Source: Rhodococcus sp. OK519
Lineage (GTDB): Bacteria; Actinomycetota; Actinomycetes; Mycobacteriales; Mycobacteriaceae
NCBI RefSeq assembly: GCF_003051005.1
Contig: NZ_QAOW01000003.1
Coordinates: 434,001 to 498,000 of the forward strand
Direction of reading: 5' to 3'
DNA: 64,000 nt
In this document: in pieces, positions 38,190-50,140 of the stretch
Layout: every line of letters begins with the position of its first letter
Numbering within the stretch: position 1 is the stretch's first letter
The notes under the pieces: generated by a model
The model's input: only the letters and a program-made list of their open reading frames with translations
Databases searched by the model: none
What the model was told of the DNA's origin: nothing
Made by a program: the position numbers and the translations under genes

Positions 38190-38660
38190 TCAGTGCGCGG
38201 GTTCGTCCGGGTGGTCGTCGGGAGTCCGGCAGCAGTGCTCGAGCCACAGCGCGGCGGCCACCAGCAAAACGGCCGCAACCAACCCGACGATGACGCCCGG
38301 GCTGTCGGACACCGCCGCCCGCAGGTGCGATCGCTGCGGCCACAGGTACACGAGGAAGCCCGCCCAGACGCCGGCACTCGCGGCTCCGACCAGTGCTGAC
38401 GCCTTCGCGAGTGCGACCGCGCGGGCGGCGGTGATCGGGTGCAACTGCCGCGGGCCGTCGCCGATGGCGTGCCCCCGCACCCGTGAACGGACAACGAACG
38501 CGAGAATCGTTTCGATGAGGGCAACCGGGTACAGCGACGCTCCGGCATAGACCGGAATCGGCGGGATCGAACCATAGGCGACCCGCAGCAGCAGCCACGT
38601 CGCCACTGCGGCCAGCAGAGCCAGCGACAGCAGGTCCCAGATCCGGGTCGGCTTCATCAC
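38190..38660 (-). CDS. DUF3180 four-helix membrane protein
   Basis: 156 residues with four transmembrane helices and a His/Cys-containing tail (HCCRTPDDHPDEPAH). Matches DUF3180 (Rv3605c position), unknown function. GTG 38660 and ATG 38657 are both possible starts; either overlaps the folK stop, so it is coupled to the folate operon. Confidence 0.8.
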   Translation of the reverse strand: MMKPTRIWDLLSLALLAAVATWLLLRVAYGSIPPIPVYAGASLYPVALIETILAFVVRSRVRGHAIGDGPRQLHPITAARAVALAKASALVGAASAGVWAGFLVYLWPQRSHLRAAVSDSPGVIVGLVAAVLLVAAALWLEHCCRTPDDHPDEPAH

Positions 38661-39169
38661 AGTGACCGTAGTTCCAGTCGCTGCGCCGTCCGACGAACTC
38701 CGTCCCTTTCACTCACGTCCAATTTCGCGAGTGCGTCCTCCACCCGGACCGTTGTCCCGGCAACCGCGAGCGTCGCGTCGGGTTCGACGGCCAACCACGG
38801 CACCAGCACGAAGGCCCGCTCGTGCGCCCGCGGATGCGGCAGCGTCAGTTCCGGATCATCGCTGCGGATTCCGTCGCACACCACCACGTCGACGTCGAGT
38901 GTGCGCGGACCCCACCGCTGCTCGCGGACGCGATCGGCGGCCACCTCGAGTTCCTGCCCGCGGCGCAGCCATCCCAGCGCGTCCGTGTCGGGATCGTCGA
39001 CGACGACGATCGCGTTGAGGAAGTCCTGCTGGTCGACGCCGCCCCACGGCGCCGTCGCGTACACCGGCGACACCGCCACCACCCAGTTCTGCAGACCGTC
39101 CACGACGCCCTGTAGGTGGGCCAGGCTGTCGCCGATATTGGACCCGATGGACAGGACGGCCCGACTCAT
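38657..39169 (-). CDS. folK: 6-hydroxymethyl-dihydropterin pyrophosphokinase FolK
   Basis: 170 residues. Transfers pyrophosphate from ATP to 6-hydroxymethyl-7,8-dihydropterin. Family motifs SIGSNIGDS at the start, the [19 protein letters not shown] segment, and [13 protein letters not shown] near 110. ATG 39169 overlaps the folB stop (ATGA). Confidence 0.95.
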   Translation of the reverse strand: MSRAVLSIGSNIGDSLAHLQGVVDGLQNWVVAVSPVYATAPWGGVDQQDFLNAIVVVDDPDTDALGWLRRGQELEVAADRVREQRWGPRTLDVDVVVCDGIRSDDPELTLPHPRAHERAFVLVPWLAVEPDATLAVAGTTVRVEDALAKLDVSERDGVRRTAQRLELRSL

Positions 39170-39564
39170 CGCGGTATCCCCGAGCCGGAACGGGACCGCG
39201 TCGCCACCACCGCGACATCGGCGAAGGTCAGCGGAATGGGCGCGGAGGGCTTGTGCAGCACCACTTCCACGCCGCTTACCCGCTCGTCGAGCATCACGTC
39301 GTCCGCGATCTCCGCGGCCACGGTCTCGATGAGGTCGCGCACCGGACCGCCGACGATTTCGGCCGCGCGCTGCGCCAGATCGCCGTAGTCGAACGTGTCC
39401 TGCAGGTTGTCGGACGCGGCCGCCGGAGCGAGGTTCATCCACAGCGTCACATCGACGTAGAAGTCCTGCCCGTCCCGTTTCTCGTGGTCGAAGACCCCGT
39501 GGTTGCCACGGACCTTCAGTCCGCGCAACTCGATGCGATCGCCGCCGACATCACTCACCGCCAC
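39166..39564 (-). CDS. folB: Dihydroneopterin aldolase FolB
   Basis: 132 residues. Cleaves dihydroneopterin to hydroxymethyl-dihydropterin and glycolaldehyde. [21 protein letters not shown] and the [11 protein letters not shown] segment (catalytic Glu) with VVLHKPSAP are visible. Starts at GTG 39564 or GTG 39558. 19 nt after folP. Confidence 0.94.
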   Translation of the reverse strand: MAVSDVGGDRIELRGLKVRGNHGVFDHEKRDGQDFYVDVTLWMNLAPAAASDNLQDTFDYGDLAQRAAEIVGGPVRDLIETVAAEIADDVMLDERVSGVEVVLHKPSAPIPLTFADVAVVATRSRSGSGIPR

Positions 39565-39583
39565 CTCCTGGCACGAAAGACAA

Positions 39584-40444
39584 TCAACTCTGGGAAGTAC
39601 GAGCCTGAGAGCCGCGGGCCCACGCCCCGGCGACCGCGATCGCGTCGAGCGACGCCTGAGCGTCGTGCACCCGCACCCCCCACGCGCCGTGGGAGGCCGC
39701 GAGCGCCGAGATCACGGCGGTCGCGGTCTCGCGTCCGGCGGGCGGACGCACCGTTCCGTCCGCGTCCGCCAGCAGCGATCCGAGGAACCGCTTGCGCGAG
39801 GCGCCGATCAGGACGGGGAAGCCGAGTTCGACCAACTCGGGAAGCCGGTGCAGCAACTGCCAGTTGTGGTCGGGGTCCTTGACGAAGCCGAGGCCCGGGT
39901 CGAGCACGAGGGCCGACGGGTTCACTCCCGCCGCGACCGCGGCGTCCACCTGGACCATCAGTTCGTCGCGCACGTCCCGGACGACGTCGCCGTAGTGCGT
40001 CGAGCCGCCGGCGTGGACGAATCCGTCAGCGGGCCGCCAGTGCATGAGCACCCAGGGCACTCCCGCATCCGCGACGACGCGGGCCATGTCCGGGTCCGCG
40101 CGCCCACCCGAGACGTCGTTGATGATGGCGACACCGGCCTCGATCGCGGCCTGGGCGACGGACGCCCGCATAGTGTCGACACTGACGGTCACGCCCTCGG
40201 CGACGAGCGCCGCGATCACGGGTGCGACCCGCGCGGCCTCGATCTCCGGTTCTACCCGCGCCGCGCCCGGCCGGGTGGACTCACCGCCGACATCGACGAT
40301 GTCCACGCCGAGCCGATGCAGATGCACCCCGTGCGCGACGGCCGCGTCCCGGTCGAGAAACTGCCCGCCGTCGGAGAAGGAATCGGCGGTGACGTTGAGG
40401 ACGCCCATCACGACGGGCCGACCGGGGCGCGGTAAGGCGATCAC
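39584..40444 (-). CDS. folP: Dihydropteroate synthase FolP
   Basis: 286 residues. TIM-barrel enzyme joining p-aminobenzoate to the pterin; the sulfonamide target. Signatures [16 protein letters not shown] and [38 protein letters not shown] and GASRKRF are all present. GTG 40444 overlaps the folE stop (GTGA). The C-terminal extra residues (about 15) are low complexity. Confidence 0.95.
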   Translation of the reverse strand: MIALPRPGRPVVMGVLNVTADSFSDGGQFLDRDAAVAHGVHLHRLGVDIVDVGGESTRPGAARVEPEIEAARVAPVIAALVAEGVTVSVDTMRASVAQAAIEAGVAIINDVSGGRADPDMARVVADAGVPWVLMHWRPADGFVHAGGSTHYGDVVRDVRDELMVQVDAAVAAGVNPSALVLDPGLGFVKDPDHNWQLLHRLPELVELGFPVLIGASRKRFLGSLLADADGTVRPPAGRETATAVISALAASHGAWGVRVHDAQASLDAIAVAGAWARGSQARTSQS

Positions 40445-41052
40445 TTGCGCAGGATCAGATCCAGCGCCTCGGCGCGCGAAGCGGAGTTCGACTGGAACAG
40501 GCCCCGCACCGCCGACGTCGTCGTGCTGGCACCCGGCTTGCGGATCCCCCGCATCGCCATGCACAGGTGCTCTGCTTCGACGACCACGATGACGCCGCGC
40601 GGATCGAGCTTGGTCATCAACGCATCGGCGACCTGGGTGGTGAGCCGCTCCTGCACCTGCGGACGCTTGGCGTACAGATCGACCAGCCGGGCGAGCTTCG
40701 ACAGACCGGTGACCCGGCCTTCGGCGCCCGGAATGTAGCCGACGTGCGCGACACCGTGGAACGAGACGAGGTGGTGTTCGCACGTGGAGTACATCGGAAT
40801 GTCGCGCACCAGCACGAGTTCCTGATGTCCCTCGTCGAACGTCGTGTTCAGGACGTCGTCCGGGTTGGTGTACAGCCCCGCGAAGACTTCGCGGTAGGCG
40901 CGCGCCACACGGGCCGGGGTGTCCAACAGACCCGGGCGGTCGGGGTCCTCGCCCACCGCGATCAGCAGCTCACGGACAGCCGCTTCGGCACGTGCCTGAT
41001 CGAAAGGCCTCCCCGTCATGAGGGCGACCGACTCACTCCCCAACTGATTCAC
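40441..41052 (-). CDS. folE: GTP cyclohydrolase I FolE
   Basis: 203 residues. Converts GTP to dihydroneopterin triphosphate. Zinc and active-site residues in [13 protein letters not shown] and [11 protein letters not shown]; the substrate loop [23 protein letters not shown] is conserved. GTG 41052 (VNQLGS) is chosen because its length then equals mycobacterial FolE. First gene of folE-folP-folB-folK-DUF3180, each coupled or closely spaced, after the ftsH terminator. Confidence 0.94.
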   Translation of the reverse strand: MNQLGSESVALMTGRPFDQARAEAAVRELLIAVGEDPDRPGLLDTPARVARAYREVFAGLYTNPDDVLNTTFDEGHQELVLVRDIPMYSTCEHHLVSFHGVAHVGYIPGAEGRVTGLSKLARLVDLYAKRPQVQERLTTQVADALMTKLDPRGVIVVVEAEHLCMAMRGIRKPGASTTTSAVRGLFQSNSASRAEALDLILRK

Positions 41053-41088
41053 CGACAACCGACCGCACCTCCAGTATCGGGGCTGACT

Positions 41089-41122
41089 GCCCTGGCCCAC
41101 CCCGATAGGGGTGAGCCAGGGC
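41089..41122 (-). terminator. Hairpin terminator between ftsH and folE
   Basis: 15-bp stem (41089-41103 with 41108-41122; one G-U) around a 4-nt loop, 20 nt after the ftsH stop in its reading direction. It implies a separate folE promoter or partial read-through. Confidence 0.75.
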
Positions 41123-41142
41123 CAAGCCTAGTTGCGAGCCGA

Positions 41143-43488
<2,346 letters not shown>

Positions 43489-43749
43489 ACAGGTTCGGCC
43501 ACGGCGGCCGGTCCTTTCGATAGTGCGGGCTACGCTCGTGCAGATTCACGGGTCTTCAGTCCAGCGAACCGGACAAATCGACTCCCGGCTGTCCGGACAT
43601 CTCAGATTACCGCGAACGATGATGCTCGACGCCTGGTAGCAGCCATCCACTCCGAGAAGTGGCGTCATTGCGTTCAACGCACGACGGTGCCGTCCCGGTT
43701 CCCGATGCCCGCCGATCGACACCCACGGTCACCCGATTCGTGCCGCAAC

Positions 43750-45108
43750 TCACACGTTCGCGTGCCGCGGCCAGCCCTGCCGACGTTCGAGTTCGGCGGC
43801 CACCGCGAGGATTGTCGCCTCACCCCCGGGGGGCGCGACGACCTGCACGGCGATCGGGGTTTCCGACCCGCTGTGTATACCGACCGGCACGCTCGCGGCG
43901 GGCCATCCGAGGACGTTCCAGAGCGCACTGAACGGTGCATATCGTACATTTGCGACCACGTTGGACGCCCAGGACTTCTCACTCCATGCGAGCGCGCGGA
44001 TCGGTGGCTGCGCGAGCGACGGTGTCAGGATCACGTCGTGGTCGGCGAAGAATCCCCGCATCCGCGCGTCCAACCGGTCCACCTGGGACTGCCGGACCAG
44101 GCCCGCCCGCTCGATCACTCGGCCGATCGCGGCATGCCGTCGGGTCCGCGGCTGCAGCAGCGTCGGGTCCAGCCCGTCGGCGTCGGCCGCGGTGCCGGCG
44201 AGCCAGCGCACGAACGCCGCAGACATCAACGGCGGGTACGGCACCTTCACCGTGCGGGTGTGGTGGCCGCCTTCGCCGAGCAGCGCGGCCGTCTTCGCCA
44301 CCCCGCGAGCCCATTCGCCGTCCAACGGCACGATCGGCGACGGCGTGTTCGTGTCCACGCCGATCCGCAGCGGCCGTGGAGTCGACAGAGACACCTCGGC
44401 CAGGTCCGGCCGCGCGGCCAGCACCGACAGCATCAGGGCCGCGTCCCGCACGGTCGACGCGATCGGTCCGTTCTCCGACATCCCGAACCACGAATGCACG
44501 CCGAGTTCGGCCGGGACCAGGCCGCGGCCGGGCTTGATACCGAAGACGCCGCAGGCCGCCGACGGGATCCGGATCGACCCCATTCCGTCGGCGGCCAGGG
44601 CGATCGGCACCATCGCGTCGGCGACCGCGGCCGCGGAACCACCCGACGAGCCGCCCGGCCCGTAGGACGTGTTCCAGGGATTCCGGGTGATCCGGCCCGG
44701 CGAGTCGACGGCGCCCCACACACACAGTTCGGGAACGGCGGTCAGACCGATCGGGATCGCGCCGGCGGCGCGCAGGCGCGCGACGGTCGGGTGATCGTGG
44801 GTGGAGGGCGACGGGTCCGTGGCCAGCGAACCGTCCCGCATCGGTTCACCGGCGACTTCGACGTTGTCCTTGATCGCGACGGGAACGCCGGCCAAGGGCA
44901 GGTCGGCCAGGTCCGGCCGCGCGGCCAGCGCCCGCGCCTCCTCGACGGCCCGATCCCGCATGACCCGCACGAACGCATTGATCCGCGGATCGCGCTCCTC
45001 GATCCGGCGCAACGCGTCCTCGACGGCGGTGACCGGCGACAGCTCGCCCGAGCGGACCCGGGTGGCGATCGACACGGCGGTGAACTCCTCGACCAGGTGA
45101 TCTCGCAC
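43750..45108 (-). CDS. Amidase signature-family amidohydrolase
   Basis: 452 residues from GTG 45108. The Ser-cisSer-Lys triad is visible: K in PVAIKDNVEV, the GPGGSSGGSAAAVAD serine-glycine loop, and the intervening serine in GSIRIPSAACGVFG. Cleaves amides; substrate undefined (amidase, Glu-tRNA amidotransferase-like or carbamate-type). GTG 45171 is an alternative start with a purine-rich leader, but the added 21 residues look non-coding. Divergent from the kinase gene. Confidence 0.88.
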   Translation of the reverse strand: MRDHLVEEFTAVSIATRVRSGELSPVTAVEDALRRIEERDPRINAFVRVMRDRAVEEARALAARPDLADLPLAGVPVAIKDNVEVAGEPMRDGSLATDPSPSTHDHPTVARLRAAGAIPIGLTAVPELCVWGAVDSPGRITRNPWNTSYGPGGSSGGSAAAVADAMVPIALAADGMGSIRIPSAACGVFGIKPGRGLVPAELGVHSWFGMSENGPIASTVRDAALMLSVLAARPDLAEVSLSTPRPLRIGVDTNTPSPIVPLDGEWARGVAKTAALLGEGGHHTRTVKVPYPPLMSAAFVRWLAGTAADADGLDPTLLQPRTRRHAAIGRVIERAGLVRQSQVDRLDARMRGFFADHDVILTPSLAQPPIRALAWSEKSWASNVVANVRYAPFSALWNVLGWPAASVPVGIHSGSETPIAVQVVAPPGGEATILAVAAELERRQGWPRHANV

Positions 45109-45207
45109 CTGACGAGTATCCGTCCGTCGGCGATAGTATTTCGAGTACCCCGAGGGGTGAGTTCCTTCCACCCTTCTGCACTCCCCCTCCTCGGACGGTG
45201 ACGAGTG

Positions 45208-47550
45208 ATGGACGGTTCAGTCGAATCGACCGCCGATGCCGCGAACTCCGCATCGACGGTCATGGGCGGGCCTTCGAACGACCTGGGCACGCAGACCGTG
45301 TCGTTCCTGGCCGACGTCGTGGCCCGGTTCGCCTCCGCTTGGGAGTCGGCGACCGACGGCACGACTCCGGACCTGGACACCTTCCTTCCCGGAGGCCTGC
45401 CGGTCGGTGACGCGTTGCGCCGCGCCGCGCTCGTCGAGTTGATCAAGGTGGATCTCGAGTACCGGTTGCTGCACACCGATCAGCCGAGGCCGCTGTCGTC
45501 GTACTGCGCACAGTTTCCGGAACTGCGGACGAAGCCGGTGCCGGCGGATCTCATCTACGAGGACTTCCATCTGCGTCGCCGCGGGGGGCACACCGTCGAT
45601 GCCGTGGACTACGCGCGTGAGTTCCCCGAGCACGCGGGCCGGTTGGCGGATCTGCTCGACGGCACCGGCGACTATCGCAGCACGCTCGTGGCGCAGCCGG
45701 GCGCGCAGCACGCGCTCGACCAGGTGGACGTCGGCGACAGCATCGACGACTTCGACCTGCTCACCGGGCTGGGCCGCGGCTCGTTCGCCCGCGTGTTCCT
45801 GGCCCGGCAGCGTTCCATGCAGCGGTTGGTGGCAGTGAAGATCTCGCACGACCACGGCACCGAACCGCAGACCCTCGCCCAGCTGGACCACGACTACATC
45901 GTGCGGGTGTTCGACCAGCGACTGCTGGCCGACCGCGAACTCAAGCTGCTGTATATGCAGTACGTCCCGGGCGGCACCCTGCTGGACGTCCTGCGCCGCG
46001 TCCGCGAGCACCCGGCCGATCCCCAGCACCCGCTGTCGGGTCGCGTGCTACTCGAAGCGATCGACGCGGTCCTCGAACGCAAGGGCGAGATCCGGCCGTC
46101 GGATTCCAGCGTCCGCGACGAGATCGCGACGCTGAGTTGGCCGGAGACGGTCGCCTGGCTGGGCCGACGTCTGGCAGACGCTCTCGACTACGCGTACGAG
46201 CACGGCGTGCTGCACCGCGACATCAAGCCCGCGAATGTGCTGCTGACGTCGGAGGGTGTCCCCAAGCTCGCAGACTTCAACATCAGTTTCAGCGACCGGG
46301 TGGCCGGCACCAGTCCGGTCGCCTACTTCGGAGGGTCGCTCGCCTACATGTCGCCCGAGCAGTTGGAGGCGTGCCACCCGGAGCTGTCGGGCTCGGCGAC
46401 CGACCTGGACGCCCGCAGCGATATCTACGCGCTCGGCGTGATGCTGTGGGAACTGCTCACCGGACGCCGGCCCTTCGAGGACGAGCAGGGAGCGGGCGAG
46501 TCGGCGACGTCGCTCGAGCGGATGCTCGCCCTGCGCCGCCGCAGCATCGACCCGCAGTTCCAGGAGGAATTGCCCGACGACTGCCCCGCGGCCCTGCGCC
46601 GCGTCCTGCTGACCTGCTTGGCCCCCGACCCGAGCGATCGGTGGACGACCGGGGCGGAGCTGGCGCAGCAGTTCGACCTGTGCCTCGACGCCCGTGCCCG
46701 TGACCTGGTCGATCCGCCGCCGACCAGCTGGCGGTACCGGCTGCGGCCGTGGATGATCCCGATCGTCGCGCTGGGTGTGGGTGTGCCGAACACGCTGGCC
46801 GCGATCTACAACTATCACCACAACAAGACGCTGATCATCAGCGAACTCTCCCCCGACGCCCAGCAGCGGTTCGTCCAGATCTCACAGGTGATCAACAGTG
46901 TCCTGTTCCCGTTGGGGTTCTTGTTGATCATCTACTTCTGCCGCTACGTCATCTCGGTGCCGCGCGGTCTACGGAAGGGCCGCAGCTACGACGCCGCGAC
47001 CCTCGCTCGTGCCCGCGCCGACACCCTGCTGATGGGTGACCGGATCGTCGCGGTCGTCTTCGCGCTGTGGCTCTTCGCGGGGATCGCGTTCCCGGTCTCG
47101 ATGCAGATCGCCGCGGGCAGCATCCCGCAAGGCGCGTACGTGCACTTCCTGGGGTCGCAGATCGTGTGCGGCGCGATCGCCGTCGCCTATCCGTTCTTCC
47201 TGGTCACGTTCTATGCGGTTCGATGCCTGTATCCGTCGCTACTCCCGCACGGCATCGCCAGCAGCAGCGACGAACGCCGACTCCGCGGACTGGACCGGCG
47301 CAGCACCATGTACCTGGCGGTGGCCGCCTCGGTGCCGCTGATCGGAGTCGCCGGGGTGACGTTCCTTTCCCCCGACGAGATCTCCGTCGTGATCTACGCG
47401 GTGCGGGTGCTCTGCGTCGGCGGCGTCATCGCGTTCGTGTTCGTGTACTGGCTGTTCCGCCTGCTCGAGGAGGACCTGCGGGCGCTCGAACGCGTCGTGT
47501 CCCAGGGGACCTATCCGCCGTACACCTTGGGGTCGAGGGTGCCGATGTAG
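45208..47550 (+). CDS. Serine/threonine protein kinase with C-terminal 6-TM domain
   Basis: 780 residues. N-terminal region (about 30-155) reads [43 protein letters not shown]: a pattern I associate with planctomycete and myxobacterial kinases. Kinase domain with [10 protein letters not shown] (188-197), lysine in VAVKIS (K212), HRDIKPAN (337-344), then DFN (357-359) where DFG is expected, and SPEQL in the activation-loop end. After about 515 come six hydrophobic helices. Start ATG 45208 or GTG 45205. The 3' end overlaps hpt by 40 nt. Confidence 0.85.
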   Translation: MDGSVESTADAANSASTVMGGPSNDLGTQTVSFLADVVARFASAWESATDGTTPDLDTFLPGGLPVGDALRRAALVELIKVDLEYRLLHTDQPRPLSSYCAQFPELRTKPVPADLIYEDFHLRRRGGHTVDAVDYAREFPEHAGRLADLLDGTGDYRSTLVAQPGAQHALDQVDVGDSIDDFDLLTGLGRGSFARVFLARQRSMQRLVAVKISHDHGTEPQTLAQLDHDYIVRVFDQRLLADRELKLLYMQYVPGGTLLDVLRRVREHPADPQHPLSGRVLLEAIDAVLERKGEIRPSDSSVRDEIATLSWPETVAWLGRRLADALDYAYEHGVLHRDIKPANVLLTSEGVPKLADFNISFSDRVAGTSPVAYFGGSLAYMSPEQLEACHPELSGSATDLDARSDIYALGVMLWELLTGRRPFEDEQGAGESATSLERMLALRRRSIDPQFQEELPDDCPAALRRVLLTCLAPDPSDRWTTGAELAQQFDLCLDARARDLVDPPPTSWRYRLRPWMIPIVALGVGVPNTLAAIYNYHHNKTLIISELSPDAQQRFVQISQVINSVLFPLGFLLIIYFCRYVISVPRGLRKGRSYDAATLARARADTLLMGDRIVAVVFALWLFAGIAFPVSMQIAAGSIPQGAYVHFLGSQIVCGAIAVAYPFFLVTFYAVRCLYPSLLPHGIASSSDERRLRGLDRRSTMYLAVAASVPLIGVAGVTFLSPDEISVVIYAVRVLCVGGVIAFVFVYWLFRLLEEDLRALERVVSQGTYPPYTLGSRVPM

Positions 47551-48065
47551 GGCAGGTCGCGGTAGCGCTCCGCGTAGTCGAGGCCGTAGCCGACGACGAA
47601 CTCGTTGGGGATGTCGAAACCGACGTGCGCGACCTCGACGTCGACCTTGACGGCGTCGGGCTTACGCAGCAGCGTGACGACCTCGAGCGACGCCGGGTTG
47701 CGGGTCCGGAGGTTGCGCATCAGCCACGACAGCGTCAGACCGGAGTCGATGATGTCCTCGACGATCAGCACGTGGCGGCCGGCGATGTCCTTGTCGAGGT
47801 CCTTGAGGATCCGCACGACACCGGACGACGACGTCGACGAGCCGTACGAGCTGACGGCCATGAACTCCATCTGGGTGGGGATAGGCAGCGCCCGCGCGAA
47901 GTCGGTCATGAAGAAGATCGCGCCCTTGAGGACACCCACGAGCAGCAGATCGTCCTGCATCGGTTCGTCGGCATAGCGGGCCGCGACGGCCTCGGCCAGT
48001 TCGGCCGTGCGCTCCTTGATCCCGTCCTCGGAGATCAGTACCGATGCGATGTCGCCCTCGTACAC
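47511..48065 (-). CDS. hpt: Hypoxanthine(-guanine) phosphoribosyltransferase
   Basis: 184 residues. Purine salvage: hypoxanthine/guanine plus PRPP to IMP/GMP. PRPP-binding motif [13 protein letters not shown], the [18 protein letters not shown] segment, and SSYGSST loop are present; length is typical. GTG start. Gene order hpt-tilS as in M. tuberculosis; 12 nt gap from tilS. Its 3' end overlaps the convergent kinase gene by 40 nt. Confidence 0.95.
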   Translation of the reverse strand: MYEGDIASVLISEDGIKERTAELAEAVAARYADEPMQDDLLLVGVLKGAIFFMTDFARALPIPTQMEFMAVSSYGSSTSSSGVVRILKDLDKDIAGRHVLIVEDIIDSGLTLSWLMRNLRTRNPASLEVVTLLRKPDAVKVDVEVAHVGFDIPNEFVVGYGLDYAERYRDLPYIGTLDPKVYGG

Positions 48066-48077
48066 GGAGCATTCCCT

Positions 48078-49058
48078 TCAGTCGTTCACGAACCCCGCCG
48101 ACAGCCTGCCACGCCGCCGGGAAGCAACCAACCTGACTCCCACCCTGCCGCCGCCGAGCGCGACGCCGCCTTGGCCCCGCCAGCGGCCGATCAGCTCGTC
48201 GACGGCACGTAACTGCTTGTCGGTCAATGCTTTCGCTCCACTGTCGAGCAGCCACAGCCGCAGCGCCCGTCGGCGCACAGCGACGGGGACGTCGACGAGG
48301 TACTCGATCACGAGGTCGTCTCCGTCACGTGCGGACGCGGCGGTCTGTTCCGCGAGGGCGTCGAGCACCTCGCCGTCCTCGCGGAGGTGCTCGGCGGTCC
48401 GCGCGAGGGCCGCGGCGACGCCGCCACCGAGGGCGGCCTCGAGCAGCGGCAGCACCTCGTGACGCAGGCGGACGCGGGTGAATGCGGGGTCCGAGTTGTG
48501 TGGGTCCTCGTGCGGCGCGAGGCCGAGTTCGGCGCACGCCCGGCGGGTCACATCGCGGCGCACCCCCAGCAGCGGGCGCCCCCACGGCGCGTCGTGGCCG
48601 GCCATTCCCCGGATCGACCGTCCGCCCGATCCGCGGGCCAGACCCAGCAGGACGGTCTCGGCCTGGTCGTCGAGGGTGTGACCGAGCAGCACCGGGTGCC
48701 CGGAGCGGGCGGCGTCCAGGGCGGCGTATCGCGCGGACCGGGCGGCTGCCTCGAGTCCCCCGGGCCCGCTGACGTCGACAGGCACGACGTCGGCGCCCGC
48801 GCAGCCGAGGTCGAGGGCCCGCGCGGCCGCAACCGCGGCAACCTTCCCGGACCCGTCCTGCAGTCGGTGGTCGACGACGACGGCGCGCACCGACGGCGCC
48901 TCGGCGACGGCCGCTGCGGTGAGGGCGAGCGAGTCGGCGCCGCCGGAGAGGGCCACGACGACAGCCCCGGCGGGGTGATGCCGCGACAGCCAGGCGCGCA
49001 CCGCGTGCCGGACGTCGAGGATTGCGGGTTCCTCCGGGAGCACGACCCGCGCGGTCAC
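48078..49058 (-). CDS. tilS: tRNA(Ile)-lysidine synthase TilS
   Basis: 326 residues. Converts the wobble C34 of tRNA-Ile(CAU) to lysidine. PP-loop VVALSGGADSLALT (S38-S43), then HTLDDQAET and the GMAGHD segment with RPLL. GTG 49058 overlaps the stop of the metalloprotease gene (GTGA). The C-terminal domain is short, as in mycobacterial TilS. Confidence 0.93.
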   Translation of the reverse strand: MTARVVLPEEPAILDVRHAVRAWLSRHHPAGAVVVALSGGADSLALTAAAVAEAPSVRAVVVDHRLQDGSGKVAAVAAARALDLGCAGADVVPVDVSGPGGLEAAARSARYAALDAARSGHPVLLGHTLDDQAETVLLGLARGSGGRSIRGMAGHDAPWGRPLLGVRRDVTRRACAELGLAPHEDPHNSDPAFTRVRLRHEVLPLLEAALGGGVAAALARTAEHLREDGEVLDALAEQTAASARDGDDLVIEYLVDVPVAVRRRALRLWLLDSGAKALTDKQLRAVDELIGRWRGQGGVALGGGRVGVRLVASRRRGRLSAGFVND

Positions 49059-50107
49059 CCCAGGACCCGGGTGATCCACAGGTCGGGATCGTCGATCTCC
49101 GCGGCGACGGGCATCGTGTCGGGGCCGGACCAGATCGCGTTGAACTGCTCCATCCCGACCTTCGCGACGACCGCGTCGACGAAGGCCTTGCCGCGCACGT
49201 ACTGCGCCATCTTGGCGTCCATCCCGAGCAGCGCGCGGACGAGACGCTGGACGGGGTTGCTCTTGCGGTGGCGGCGCGCGTCGAACGCCTTGCGGATGCG
49301 GACCACCGACGGCACCACGTCGGGACCGACGGCGTCCATGACGTGGTCGGCGTGGCCTTCGAGGACGGTGCCCAGCATCAGCATCCGGTCCAGGGCCTGG
49401 CGCTGCGGTTCGGCCTGCGTCGCGCGCAGCAGTCCGACGACGCCCCGCTGGTCGGCGGGCAGGTCGTCGCCGCGGCGCCGCTCCCGCAGCGCGCCGGAGA
49501 GCCTGGTGACCATCTCGGTCATCGGTTCGTCGGTGGACTCTCCCAATGTCGCGACCGACTGCCGCATGTAGTCGCCCATCCACGGCGCCGACGAGAACTG
49601 CACGCGGTGCGTCACCTCGTGCAGGCACACCCACAGCCGGAAGTCGGAGGGCGGGACGCGCAGGGTGCGCTCGACCTGCAGCACGTTGGGCGCGACCAGG
49701 AGCAGTGCGCCGTGCTCGCCGGTGAAAGGGTCGTACTGGCCGAGGATGGCCGACGACAGGAACGCGAGCATCGCGCCTGCCTGCAAGCCGGCGGGCTTAC
49801 CGGCCAGCAGTGTCCGCTGCCCGGGATCGAGTTCGGAGCCGGTGAGCTGCGCCATCGACTGCGCAGCCGCGTGAATCCAGCCGGCCCGGTCCAGTACCTG
49901 TGCCTCGGGGATCGGCAGGCCGTCCGCGAGTCGGGTGACGTCCCGGACCGGTCCCTCCGCCCGGATCGACGCCTGCGCGAGTTCCGCGACGACGGCCTCC
50001 GCGGTGTAGCGGGACGTGGCGGGTCCGGCCGGAGCCAGCCGCGCGCCGGCGCGCGCGGCGATACCCCAGTCCACCGTGTTCGCGAATCCGTGCTCAGATT
50101 CCGTCAC
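49055..50107 (-). CDS. Zinc-dependent metalloprotease (DUF2342/Rv3626c-like)
   Basis: 350 residues. Zinc motif CLHEVTHRVQF (HEXXH at 163-167 from this start) with a downstream glutamate/histidine candidate in LEGHADHVMD. No signal peptide. GGAGGT about 10 nt before the GTG at 50107 decides that start over GTG 50119. Conserved in Mycobacteriales next to tilS; substrate unknown. A shared transcription unit with tilS and hpt is likely. Confidence 0.88.
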   Translation of the reverse strand: MTESEHGFANTVDWGIAARAGARLAPAGPATSRYTAEAVVAELAQASIRAEGPVRDVTRLADGLPIPEAQVLDRAGWIHAAAQSMAQLTGSELDPGQRTLLAGKPAGLQAGAMLAFLSSAILGQYDPFTGEHGALLLVAPNVLQVERTLRVPPSDFRLWVCLHEVTHRVQFSSAPWMGDYMRQSVATLGESTDEPMTEMVTRLSGALRERRRGDDLPADQRGVVGLLRATQAEPQRQALDRMLMLGTVLEGHADHVMDAVGPDVVPSVVRIRKAFDARRHRKSNPVQRLVRALLGMDAKMAQYVRGKAFVDAVVAKVGMEQFNAIWSGPDTMPVAAEIDDPDLWITRVLG

Positions 50108-50140
50108 GTCCCGACCCACCTCCGGTTGTTACCCGCTCAT

